From NCBI GenBank assembly GCA_009859145.1, contig VRVR01000057.1, positions 62,001-126,000 on the forward strand: DNA of 64,000 bases, in the 5' to 3' direction. This DNA is from Andalucia godoyi. Lineage: Eukaryota; Discoba; Jakobea; Jakobida; Andaluciidae. The translations under genes and the position numbers were made by a program. This document shows positions 30,535 to 38,770 of the stretch, piece by piece. Positions within the stretch are counted from its first letter, which is position 1. Each line of letters opens with the position of its first letter. The notes beneath the pieces are model-generated. The model did not search any database, was not told the origin of the DNA, and saw only the letters and a program-made list of their open reading frames with translations.

Positions 30535-32052
30535 ATGCTCAAGTTCTTGAAAAAACCAAAAAGAACAGAATCGGATCAATCTGCGACACAATCGAGCTCA
30601 GGACCCGGTGACGTTCCGGACGTCGTTCGATGTCCGATTTGCGATGCACATGTGTTTTCGTTGTTTCTGAACGACCACATTGATTCAGGATGCACGCTGC
30701 ACTGCTCTGCACACTCCAATGCGTCTAAGAAGCGAGATGCGCCCTCCGTCTCCTCGGCGAAGTCCGCTCCGTCTCCAAGTGTTGAAGCGTTGTCCGATCC
30801 AATTGCGTGCGGTGGTTCGTGTTCTAGCCCTTCTGTGTTCGATGTTTTATCTCCTAAAACAAGCGACTCTTTTGTTAGGAAACGTCGCCGTGCTCAGGCA
30901 GATGTCCCGTATATGCAGGGACATTTCGTGCTGACGCGGACTGCGGAGCTCGGATACCGCGTGGTGTTCTTTAAATCGTTCGACGAAGCGAAACGAGACT
31001 TCCGCGATGAGACCATTTCATCTTTTGGAAAATCAGGGGACTGCCACTTCTATTCTTGCTTCCCCAATCCTGGTCCCACTGGAGCGGGAAACTCTCGCGA
31101 GGCATCGGAACTCGTGCACCCGTCAGTTGTGGGACCTTCTCCTCCGTTGCCCTTGTTGAAGTCGGTGCTTCAAAAGGCCATTCGAAGAGGAAAAGCTGCT
31201 GTCGCAATGCGCATTGCAATGCACATGATGCGCAGTCACTGTGTTGATTTCTTGCGGAGGCTGTGCATCATTATTGTGGAGGATGTGATGCTGCACCCTT
31301 CCTACGACGTGCTTGTTTGGATGATGTGTGCTTCTACAATTGCACAAACCCTCAAAGGAGATTGCGTGTGGAGTCCTTTGCCGTATGACTTTGAGTTTGT
31401 TTGTCGAGTTGTGTTTCAATTGTGTGCTGTGGAACAAAGAGATCCGATTCCATGGGGCGTTGAAAGCGCCAATGTGCACCCATTCACGAATGACGATTTG
31501 GTTTCTCTGGAGCCCTCAGCGTCGATTCTCATACAGAGTCTGTTGATTCGCAGCGAATTCGGAGGTATGGGTGGAGATATAGTGCTCTTGAGGAACGCTG
31601 CCAAAAAGTGGTTTGCTCGCTTCAAGACGCAGAGCGGAATGAAACGATTGCTCGAAATTTTCGCTGAGGTTGGCGTACGTCACTTGAAGCCGGAGAGGTT
31701 TTCCGTTTTGACAGTTGCGAATATCGGAGACGACATTGAGGTGTGGAAGGTCGGGGTCGATCATCACGTTTCTAGAGTCGCAGAGGTTGTCGTGGAGCAT
31801 CTTCGAAGCGACGTTGCGTTTTGTTCGTTATGTGCTGGCGCAGACATGCTGTCCATCGTTGGGTCTGCAATTTGGGAATTCCGTTCTTCTGTGAATTTCA
31901 GATCGAAGAGTTTCGAAAATGAGCCGCTGGATACGAAGACGTCGGATGCTGCAGCACCAACGTTGGAGCGGATCTGGGCGCTCATAGAAGCAGAAGTGGA
32001 TCGTTTCGCTCATCAATATGTTATGAAAAAGACACCAGGAACGACCTCTTAA
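30535..32052 (+). CDS. UBZ4-type zinc-finger protein with clamp-loader-like helical domain
   Basis: A 505-residue protein from an ATG at 30535. Residues 33-53 form a C-x2-C-x11-H-x4-C zinc finger (CPICDAHVFSLFLNDHIDSG-C), close to the RAD18-type UBZ4 ubiquitin-binding finger. A Ser-rich linker follows, with a basic KRRRAQ segment (nuclear-localisation-like). From about residue 205 a helical region (LLKSVLQKAIRRGKAAVAMR, then FLRRLCIIIVEDV) resembles the C-terminal helical domain of the WRNIP1/MgsA clamp-loader ATPases, but there is no Walker A or B motif. WRNIP1 combines such a finger with an AAA+ core, so this may be an ATPase-less relative acting in DNA damage signalling. That reading is inference; the protein is otherwise unrecognised. 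Confidence 0.6.
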   Translation: MLKFLKKPKRTESDQSATQSSSGPGDVPDVVRCPICDAHVFSLFLNDHIDSGCTLHCSAHSNASKKRDAPSVSSAKSAPSPSVEALSDPIACGGSCSSPSVFDVLSPKTSDSFVRKRRRAQADVPYMQGHFVLTRTAELGYRVVFFKSFDEAKRDFRDETISSFGKSGDCHFYSCFPNPGPTGAGNSREASELVHPSVVGPSPPLPLLKSVLQKAIRRGKAAVAMRIAMHMMRSHCVDFLRRLCIIIVEDVMLHPSYDVLVWMMCASTIAQTLKGDCVWSPLPYDFEFVCRVVFQLCAVEQRDPIPWGVESANVHPFTNDDLVSLEPSASILIQSLLIRSEFGGMGGDIVLLRNAAKKWFARFKTQSGMKRLLEIFAEVGVRHLKPERFSVLTVANIGDDIEVWKVGVDHHVSRVAEVVVEHLRSDVAFCSLCAGADMLSIVGSAIWEFRSSVNFRSKSFENEPLDTKTSDAAAPTLERIWALIEAEVDRFAHQYVMKKTPGTTS

Positions 32053-32368
32053 TTCTCTGCTATTTCCGTTTCACATCACTCTGCAGTGTGTCGCGTGGTT
32101 GTTTTTCCTGGAAAATGAATGAAACGACAAATACTCTCTCCAACTTCCCGACTTCCCGACTTCCCGACTCGGTCTCTGCGGGGCCCATACGAAAATACCC
32201 CCGATTCTCAAGCAAGCTTTGTTGCTTGCTGGCTGTTTTCATTCCCCCCAGTTTTTCGTTTTTCGGTGTCATTCTGCAGTCTGCAAGGCACATTTCTGTT
32301 GATAAATTTCCGATTCGATTCTTGTTTATTTTTTTGTTATAAATAACAAAACACAGGTGACGATTGGC
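32053..32368. other. Intergenic stretch
   Basis: 316 bases with three tandem ACTTCCCG units at about 32144-32169 and T-rich sequence. No gene is seen. Confidence 0.5.
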
Positions 32369-33505
32369 ATGCATTTATCGACTGTTGCCGTCACTGGCGG
32401 AACTGGCTTCATTGCCTCACATCTGATCAAAGCTCTTCTGGAATCCGGATTGACTGTTCATGCGACAGTCAGATCCCTCCACTGTGCACAGGACACAATG
32501 GAATCTTCGGACACGTCCAGTCGAGTTTCTGTCCTTCAAAGTTTGTTTTCGAATTACTTGCAAACGCAGAAGCTCGTGCTGTTTGAAGCTCCTTTAATTG
32601 GGCCTTCTTCTGAAGAATGTGTTCGGCGATTTCGCATGGCATTTGAAGGATGCGACGGCGTGTTTCACACAGCGTCGCCTTTCTTCACTGGAAAAGACGG
32701 GCTGAAAGTCAATCTTGATCCAGAGGTGGCTCAAAAGGAGCTGATTGATCCTGCTGTGATGGGTACTCGCCATGTGCTGCAAGCGTGCTGCGATGTTCGG
32801 TGCCGTCGAGTTGTGCTTACGTCTTCGAATGCTGCCATTCAGGGCCGAGAGGCACCGTCGCAAATTTCAGATTCTATCTTGGAAGAAAAAGACTTGTCAT
32901 CGGAAGAAATCAAGTATCTGAACTCGAGCTTTTCCGAGAAAGATTGGTCTGATCCGGTGCTTCTGAAAGAAAAGAAACTCTGGTATGCCCTGTCGAAGAC
33001 GTTGGCGGAGCGGACAGCTCTCGATGAATTTTCCGATCATCTTGATATTCGGGTTGTTAACCCTACATTGGTTCTCGGTCCCTTGCTGACAAAGCATCTG
33101 AATCAGTCTCATAAGAGAATTCTGGAAATTTTTGATGGTACCTGGAAAGAGGTTGCCAACGCTACGTTTGGAGTGGTACACATTGCTGATGTCGTGGAGG
33201 CCCATGTTCTGTGCATGACGACGGAGTCGGCCGACGCGAGAGGAAGACATCTCTGTCTTGGCTGCGCGCTGCATTGGAAAGATATCTGCGATGCTCTTGC
33301 AGAGGTTTTGAAAGAACTAGGTTATGCGGATTTCGTCTCCATGCCTCCGAACCTGACGCCCGCCCAAAACCTGGAAAAGCCAAAGCAATTTGATGTGCGG
33401 AAAACAGAGCGTTTGCTAGGACATCCTTTCAAGGGCCTTAAAGAAACTCTGAAGGATTCTGTGCAGGCCATGGTAGAACAAGGATTGTGGAAGCCAACAA
33501 AGTAA
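32369..33505 (+). CDS. NAD(P)-dependent reductase of the dihydroflavonol/cinnamoyl-CoA reductase group (extended SDR)
   Basis: A 378-residue protein; the ATG at 32369 is chosen over an upstream GTG since it starts right before the Rossmann strand (VAVTGGTGFIASHLIKALLE). The TGxxGF motif marks the extended short-chain dehydrogenase family. The catalytic YxxxK is in WYALSKTLAE, preceded by the serine of VVLTSSNAA. The NPTLVLGP motif is typical of the 4-dihydroflavonol reductase, cinnamoyl-CoA reductase and methylglyoxal reductase group. The substrate cannot be told from sequence; protist members likely reduce small aldehydes or ketones. An extended SDR is about 325-380 residues, so length is normal. 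Confidence 0.88.
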   Translation: MHLSTVAVTGGTGFIASHLIKALLESGLTVHATVRSLHCAQDTMESSDTSSRVSVLQSLFSNYLQTQKLVLFEAPLIGPSSEECVRRFRMAFEGCDGVFHTASPFFTGKDGLKVNLDPEVAQKELIDPAVMGTRHVLQACCDVRCRRVVLTSSNAAIQGREAPSQISDSILEEKDLSSEEIKYLNSSFSEKDWSDPVLLKEKKLWYALSKTLAERTALDEFSDHLDIRVVNPTLVLGPLLTKHLNQSHKRILEIFDGTWKEVANATFGVVHIADVVEAHVLCMTTESADARGRHLCLGCALHWKDICDALAEVLKELGYADFVSMPPNLTPAQNLEKPKQFDVRKTERLLGHPFKGLKETLKDSVQAMVEQGLWKPTK

Positions 33506-33531
33506 ATGGAGGGGCGAGTTTTATCAAAATA

Positions 33532-36500
33532 CTATGCGGGAAGCAACTTCAGCTTGCTCATCAGCAAGGCGTGGAACTTCTTGGACTCACTTGGATACTG
33601 CTGCTTCCATGGATAGACACCATAGCCTTCTAGAGCGGCAACTGCCAGAATGTCGACAAATTGTTGGAACGAGATCTTTGCGGCGTACTCGGCGGTCTGG
33701 GGTACCTTGGTAACAGCGGCTGCAATTCTTGAAAGTCTGGCTCGGGAAATAAGGTCTGGAACAACTGCAAAGTCTTGCAGGATCTTGTCAAGAACGATAC
33801 GCGATAACGACGGAGACGCAGAGGATGCAGAAGACGCAGAAGACGCAGAAGACGCAGAACGCGGTCTCGTCAGCGGATGGGGACTGATGACCGTTGACTG
33901 CGGAGGTTGCGCGAGGTCAGAAACCCGTTGCTGACGATCCTTTTCCCGCTCAAGATACCGAAGGAAGAGATTGAGCAAACTCTTCTCGAATTTCTGAAAT
34001 GTCTGTGACAGATCGGGATACTGCATACGAGGTGAAACAAAGTCCGTGGACGACGCCGCGATTTGGACAGACCCGCTGACATCCGGCACGGATCCAGGCG
34101 CAGTACTGATCGGAGACACTGCAGGTGCCACTTTCTGACCTCCAGATGATGATCGTGGACGAGAGACAACGGGGACAATCGATTCACCCGCCCGTCGGCC
34201 GAACGGAAAAACATGCCTATCCAACAGTCTGAGGAGAGCTTCCACGGGCAACTTTTCCGTACCATAACCCATATGAATCGAAATGCGCAATAAAATTCTC
34301 TTGAACAACTTATAATCAACTCCTTTTCGGGTGCTCAATTCGCTATCAAACTGCTTGAGGCATTGATGCGAAGCACCATCTTCAATGCGAACGTTTCGGC
34401 AGAACTTGAGAAACGATGCCTGCGAGAGCGTGCACGAAGAAATATCGAATCCAATCTCATCCAGGGATTCAATTCCGCAGTAGTGAATAAAAATGGATCG
34501 AAGATCCGCCTCTTTCTCAGGCGAAAGAAGATGCAAATCTTCGTCGTCAACGCAGACAACAGTCAACGCTGTTGGAGGTACAAGTTGATAATTCCAAGTT
34601 GCAATGACTCCCAATCTATAGCCCCGCTTCTCCAAAAAGTTTCGGATGTAGTTTGAATCGTCGAAATGCAGATGCTGAAACAAAAATTCGGTGCGATCTA
34701 CAATCGACAACAATTTTTCGGAGTAAGGGTGCTTGGAGTATGCCACCTCGGCAATCCTGGCTAGGCACTTTCCAAAGTCGAAGGCATCATCAATAACACC
34801 GATACTCTCTCCGTTCTTGGACGAGTATGAAACGCCGGTTTCCTTGGCGTTCAACTTGCGCGACAAAACCGTCGACCGAAAGACACGAAACAACTGCGAT
34901 TTGTTGATAACAGAAGGCAGGATATCGAAATCGACCGCAAAGACGGACAATTCGTGAAGAGAAAGGGACTTGTTGGATGCAGCCACGTCGTCCCATCTAG
35001 CTGCTTCGATAGATTCCATTGTGCAGTATGTACCAAAAATCACTCGTAGTGAGTGTTTGTACTTTGCAGAATTCAGCAAAGAATCTAACTCGGGAGTGTC
35101 AATGTCATCCGGAGTGTATACTGAATCGATACGAGAGGCACGAGGAAGAATATACTCTTCCAACAAACGAGAAAAACTCTCATCGCGAAGGGAATGAGTA
35201 AAACTCCCAGACTGAAATAAATCTGGATGGAATCGAAAAACGGAAACGTCTCGCAGCAAATCCATGCATTCATCAAAATCAATTCGCTTTTCAGCCTTCG
35301 GCTTGACGAACTTGGCGAAGAGGGCATCTGCTTGCAAAGGCAAAAATGGGATCGTTCTATCAAACACACCGATATCCCTGAGCAACTTTGAAAACTTAGA
35401 TTGCGAAAGCCGAAGATCCGACGACTTGTGGTCGCTAAAACTCGAATAGAAGAGGTAGATGCGATGCAATTCTTCCTTCAAAAGACCAGCATCTTGCAAA
35501 AAGCGATCAAAACTTCTCTCAGAACGTGTCGACACCGAGTAGCTTGATCCATCCACAGACTCTGCACCATCCGGAACGACGGACATGTCCTCAAGAGACG
35601 GTTCCAGAGGGTTGGCGCGGAGCCACAGAGATGCGCGCAGACCAGATCGTCTAAGATGAATCACAAATCTGGACGCATCTCCAAACCCAATGTCAGAAAG
35701 AAAACTTTCCAGGCGGCTCGCAGCCTGTCCGTCTTTGTCAAAAAAAGACGAACGCGGCATAGCACCAGAAAGAGATCCCACAAATTCCGATGAACGACTT
35801 AAAAACTCCAAGAACTCAGGATACGTGAAGTTAGCAGAGCTGGCGGATCCATTAGACTGCGGAATATGAACGCCGTGCACGGACTGCGGACCTAGTCTTG
35901 ATGAAACCACAAAGCGATGCATCAGATGCGGAACGATATCAAAATGCGTAACAAAGATCATAATCTCTGCAAGCGTCAACATGGCATGGTGTTTCACAAT
36001 TTCTTCCCATGTCGGTGCAAAGCTGGCATGAATGTCAATCGTCGAATACAACATGAATGCTACTTTCAAATGGCGCGAAAACCTTTGGTGCACATGCACG
36101 AGCGAAGGAGAAAATACACGACTCAATTCCTCTCTGTCTTTTGATATGTCTTCCCACGGATTCTCATGGTCCAGATAGGTCCTCAGCAAAGCAGAAACTG
36201 TGAAAATGTGCTTCTTTGTTTCGAGTACTTTCGAGAAAATATCACAAAATTCGTCATATTCTATGATTTCCGCTCCGCTTAAAACAGAATTGAATCCCAA
36301 GATACTCCGCATTATTGATTCTAGGTGCTCTAGATGAAATTCATCGTCAAAACAGCTGCAGTAGCGAAGAAGGATGCACACATCAAGGGTCTGCACACAC
36401 CCAAACCACGAATGTATGTCGCTGTATATGGAAAACAACAGATTCATGGATGCCTGATCCTCTCGAACGGAATAAAATGACGAAGAAGTAATGAATCGTC

Positions 36501-37623
36501 GAGAGCCAATTACATGAGCCGAGTCCATGCGATTAATCTGGGAAAAGTCAGACACGGGACTTGATGAAAGAAAACGAACCGAGGAGAGATCCACTTTCAC
36601 GGCAAACTCTTCAAAAGAAGAACTGGTAGGCGTGCCGCCATTCACTTGAAGATTCGCCGGACTCCCATTCTCTTCTTCATGCAATCGCAGTTCGAACACA
36701 TCCGTGTATTCTGCATGTTCGCCAAGCCCTCCGATTACATAGGTCGCTTCCCCGCAGGTCGCCATGTAAGCATTATACCGCGCAGACGGAACAGAAACTG
36801 ATTCCATAGCAGCAGTCACTTTTTTCCAGGTTCCACTGGACAGCGAAAACATCATACACGTTGACAAGACTGTTTTCGAAACGTCCGAAGCTCGACCACC
36901 ATAAATGAGCAATCCGCTGAGAGCAGGAATAAACGACATGGATAAGTAAGCGCGAGGAATGGGAACCTCAGTTCGTGCAGGAGGCGCAAAATACTTCCAA
37001 TTTCGAGATGATGTGGAAAACTGCCAGAGATCCGACACGAACACCCCGTCTTTGACATCGCCGCCGCAGACGAAAAACGAATCTGTGTGGACAGCCATTG
37101 CATGATTTTTGCGTGCCTGCGGTAAGGAACCGGAAACATGACATAAGCTCCAAGTGCGAGCCGGAAACGTGAATTCAAACACATCCGGAGACAATGAACC
37201 ATCGACACGACTGCCTCCAAAAAGAAAAGCAGAAGATCCAATGCAGCACAGTGAAAACCCACTGAGCGATTGTGGCCACGCAGATTGGTTGACGCTGGAT
37301 ACGCCAGTGAACAGATTCTTGTAAATGTCAAAGAAGGCGCACTGTGGCGGTTTGGAAGTGTCTAGATCACTAAACACGAACAAGCACAGCTTGAACGAAT
37401 CCGAATACGCAACTCGGGCGTAAGCAGCATGCTTTGGAATGTCTCCAGTAAGCCGGACCTCGGAAAATGACTGTGTATAGACGTCATAAACAAAGCAAGA
37501 CAAAAATGGGGAATGAGATGAGCTGGTAAACACGAAGACGGCGCTATTGACGAGAACCGAGCAGAGAATCTTGGAACTGTGTAGATCAAAACTCTGCAGT
37601 TTCTTCCATGACACCGTACTCAT
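33532..37623 (-). CDS. Large kelch-repeat protein with EF-hand-like modules
   Basis: The frame is open from 37671 (TTG), but the first ATG is at 37623, giving 1363 residues. The first 330 residues contain kelch motifs (FLFGGSRVDG, FVCGGDVKDG, LIYGGRAS, YVIGGLGEH) forming a beta-propeller. The rest contains several diverged repeats of about 150 residues, each with FDF/FDE-CLxxI-type helices. They look like EF-hand or TPPP-like pairs that have mostly lost calcium ligands. Near the C-terminus is a Ser/Ala run (SASSASSASSAS) from GAAGAC-type repeats at 33826-33862. Residues just before the first ATG also look kelch-like, so a 5' exon may be missing. Similar architectures occur in flagellar proteins, but the function is unknown. 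Confidence 0.75.
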   Translation of the reverse strand: MSTVSWKKLQSFDLHSSKILCSVLVNSAVFVFTSSSHSPFLSCFVYDVYTQSFSEVRLTGDIPKHAAYARVAYSDSFKLCLFVFSDLDTSKPPQCAFFDIYKNLFTGVSSVNQSAWPQSLSGFSLCCIGSSAFLFGGSRVDGSLSPDVFEFTFPARTWSLCHVSGSLPQARKNHAMAVHTDSFFVCGGDVKDGVFVSDLWQFSTSSRNWKYFAPPARTEVPIPRAYLSMSFIPALSGLLIYGGRASDVSKTVLSTCMMFSLSSGTWKKVTAAMESVSVPSARYNAYMATCGEATYVIGGLGEHAEYTDVFELRLHEEENGSPANLQVNGGTPTSSSFEEFAVKVDLSSVRFLSSSPVSDFSQINRMDSAHVIGSRRFITSSSFYSVREDQASMNLLFSIYSDIHSWFGCVQTLDVCILLRYCSCFDDEFHLEHLESIMRSILGFNSVLSGAEIIEYDEFCDIFSKVLETKKHIFTVSALLRTYLDHENPWEDISKDREELSRVFSPSLVHVHQRFSRHLKVAFMLYSTIDIHASFAPTWEEIVKHHAMLTLAEIMIFVTHFDIVPHLMHRFVVSSRLGPQSVHGVHIPQSNGSASSANFTYPEFLEFLSRSSEFVGSLSGAMPRSSFFDKDGQAASRLESFLSDIGFGDASRFVIHLRRSGLRASLWLRANPLEPSLEDMSVVPDGAESVDGSSYSVSTRSERSFDRFLQDAGLLKEELHRIYLFYSSFSDHKSSDLRLSQSKFSKLLRDIGVFDRTIPFLPLQADALFAKFVKPKAEKRIDFDECMDLLRDVSVFRFHPDLFQSGSFTHSLRDESFSRLLEEYILPRASRIDSVYTPDDIDTPELDSLLNSAKYKHSLRVIFGTYCTMESIEAARWDDVAASNKSLSLHELSVFAVDFDILPSVINKSQLFRVFRSTVLSRKLNAKETGVSYSSKNGESIGVIDDAFDFGKCLARIAEVAYSKHPYSEKLLSIVDRTEFLFQHLHFDDSNYIRNFLEKRGYRLGVIATWNYQLVPPTALTVVCVDDEDLHLLSPEKEADLRSIFIHYCGIESLDEIGFDISSCTLSQASFLKFCRNVRIEDGASHQCLKQFDSELSTRKGVDYKLFKRILLRISIHMGYGTEKLPVEALLRLLDRHVFPFGRRAGESIVPVVSRPRSSSGGQKVAPAVSPISTAPGSVPDVSGSVQIAASSTDFVSPRMQYPDLSQTFQKFEKSLLNLFLRYLEREKDRQQRVSDLAQPPQSTVISPHPLTRPRSASSASSASSASSASPSLSRIVLDKILQDFAVVPDLISRARLSRIAAAVTKVPQTAEYAAKISFQQFVDILAVAALEGYGVYPWKQQYPSESKKFHALLMSKLKLLPA

Positions 37624-38155
37624 CTCGAAACAGAGAACGGAAGATTTCAAATCAACCACAGTATGGTTCAAACAGAAAACACCTCAAGGAACGACAAGCG
37701 AAATACTCGGCAATTGCAGGGGGAGGGGAGAAGGGAGGATAACGACGACAATGAAGAAGAAGAAGAAGAAGAAGAAGGCAGCCAAGAAGAAGATACCAAT
37801 TGACGAAACACAACAACGGCGGGTGCAAGTGGTTGTTGGGGAAATTCCAGCAAATTTGCTGATTCAACGCCGAACAAAGATGACCGCCAGTGAAGGGGCC
37901 GACAAGAGTCGAATCGGAAACGACCACACTTTGAGAAAATTACGTGCGGGCAGTCCCGAAGGACCGTTGCGGATAATAACGCATCAACAGGCATCAACCA
38001 GTCAGCACGAAAAGTCCGTCCGTCGTCATTCGAAGGGGGGCTTCTGCACTGCTGGTTTTCAGATGATTTGCTTTTTTATTCTGGATGCTGTCTTTTTGTT
38101 TGGCGTTCTGTTAAATCGACGTGTCGGACTCGTGGACGCGGACTCTCTAATAACA
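37624..38155. other. Divergent spacer between kelch gene and SANT gene
   Basis: 532 bases. A (GAA)n run at about 37753-37778 sits in an open frame that continues upstream of the SANT gene, but the predicted Lys run and the following residues look non-coding. Promoters for both genes, and possibly a 5' exon of the kelch gene, should lie here. Confidence 0.45.
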
Positions 38156-38770
38156 ATGTCCCAAATTGCGGGTTCGAGCTGGAGCAATCGTGAGGTGCAG
38201 CGGTTTTTCAAGGCGCTGAACCGATATTCCAGGCATCTTCCCGACTCGATCGCTCGCGAAGTGCGGACAAAAAACGTGCAGCAGGTTTGCAAGTACATTC
38301 GTAGACTTGAGGCAGTTGTTGCCCAATCTTCGATCCAGACGAGAATGTTTCGGCGTGCTGCTGGAGTTTCCGAGGAACCAGAGGAAGCTCCTCATCCTCA
38401 AACTATGTCGGACATTGCTGCTGAGCGTGGGTCAGCGCTGAGCATTCCACACCGCGATGAACCGAACAGACTGCTTGTTCGACCCTCTGGATTGGATTAT
38501 ATTTCACAGATAATTTTCAATAATCCACAGTCTGCGGCTTCTGAAGAAATTGCAGAAACGTTGGCAAAAGGGTTAAAGTTGTTTCTCGAACGCCTGGTAC
38601 ACTTGTCAGTGGCTTTTGCAGCTGCAAGAAGCCGGTCACTGGTCTCCATTTTGGTTCCTCACAAGAGCTCTCTGGATTTGGAGGTATCAAAATCGGATGT
38701 TCACGCGGCTTGCATTTCAATGGGATTTGAAGATCTGACTGCAGAAAAGGAAAATTCACACAGTACATGA
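38156..38770 (+). CDS. SANT/Myb-domain protein, possibly Rrn5-like RNA polymerase I factor
   Basis: I chose the ATG at 38156 (204 residues), immediately before a SANT-like domain: SWSNREVQRFFKALNRYSRH, then IAREVRTKNVQQVCKYIRRLE. The spacing and the GTKSV-like turn (RTKNVQQV) recall the SANT domain of Rrn5, a subunit of the upstream activating factor for rRNA gene transcription in yeast. The C-terminal part (from about residue 95) is helical with LVSILVPHKSSLDLEVSKSDV and could be a histone-fold-like region, as in such factors. The frame is open for 203 codons upstream, but that part is low-complexity. Assignment to polymerase I is a suggestion based on motif resemblance only. Confidence 0.55.
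   Translation: MSQIAGSSWSNREVQRFFKALNRYSRHLPDSIAREVRTKNVQQVCKYIRRLEAVVAQSSIQTRMFRRAAGVSEEPEEAPHPQTMSDIAAERGSALSIPHRDEPNRLLVRPSGLDYISQIIFNNPQSAASEEIAETLAKGLKLFLERLVHLSVAFAAARSRSLVSILVPHKSSLDLEVSKSDVHAACISMGFEDLTAEKENSHST

Noticed and set aside
37547-38155. 203-codon upstream extension of the SANT-domain frame
   Set aside because: It overlaps the kelch gene's 5' end and encodes a Lys run from a GAA repeat; domain coding starts at 38156.
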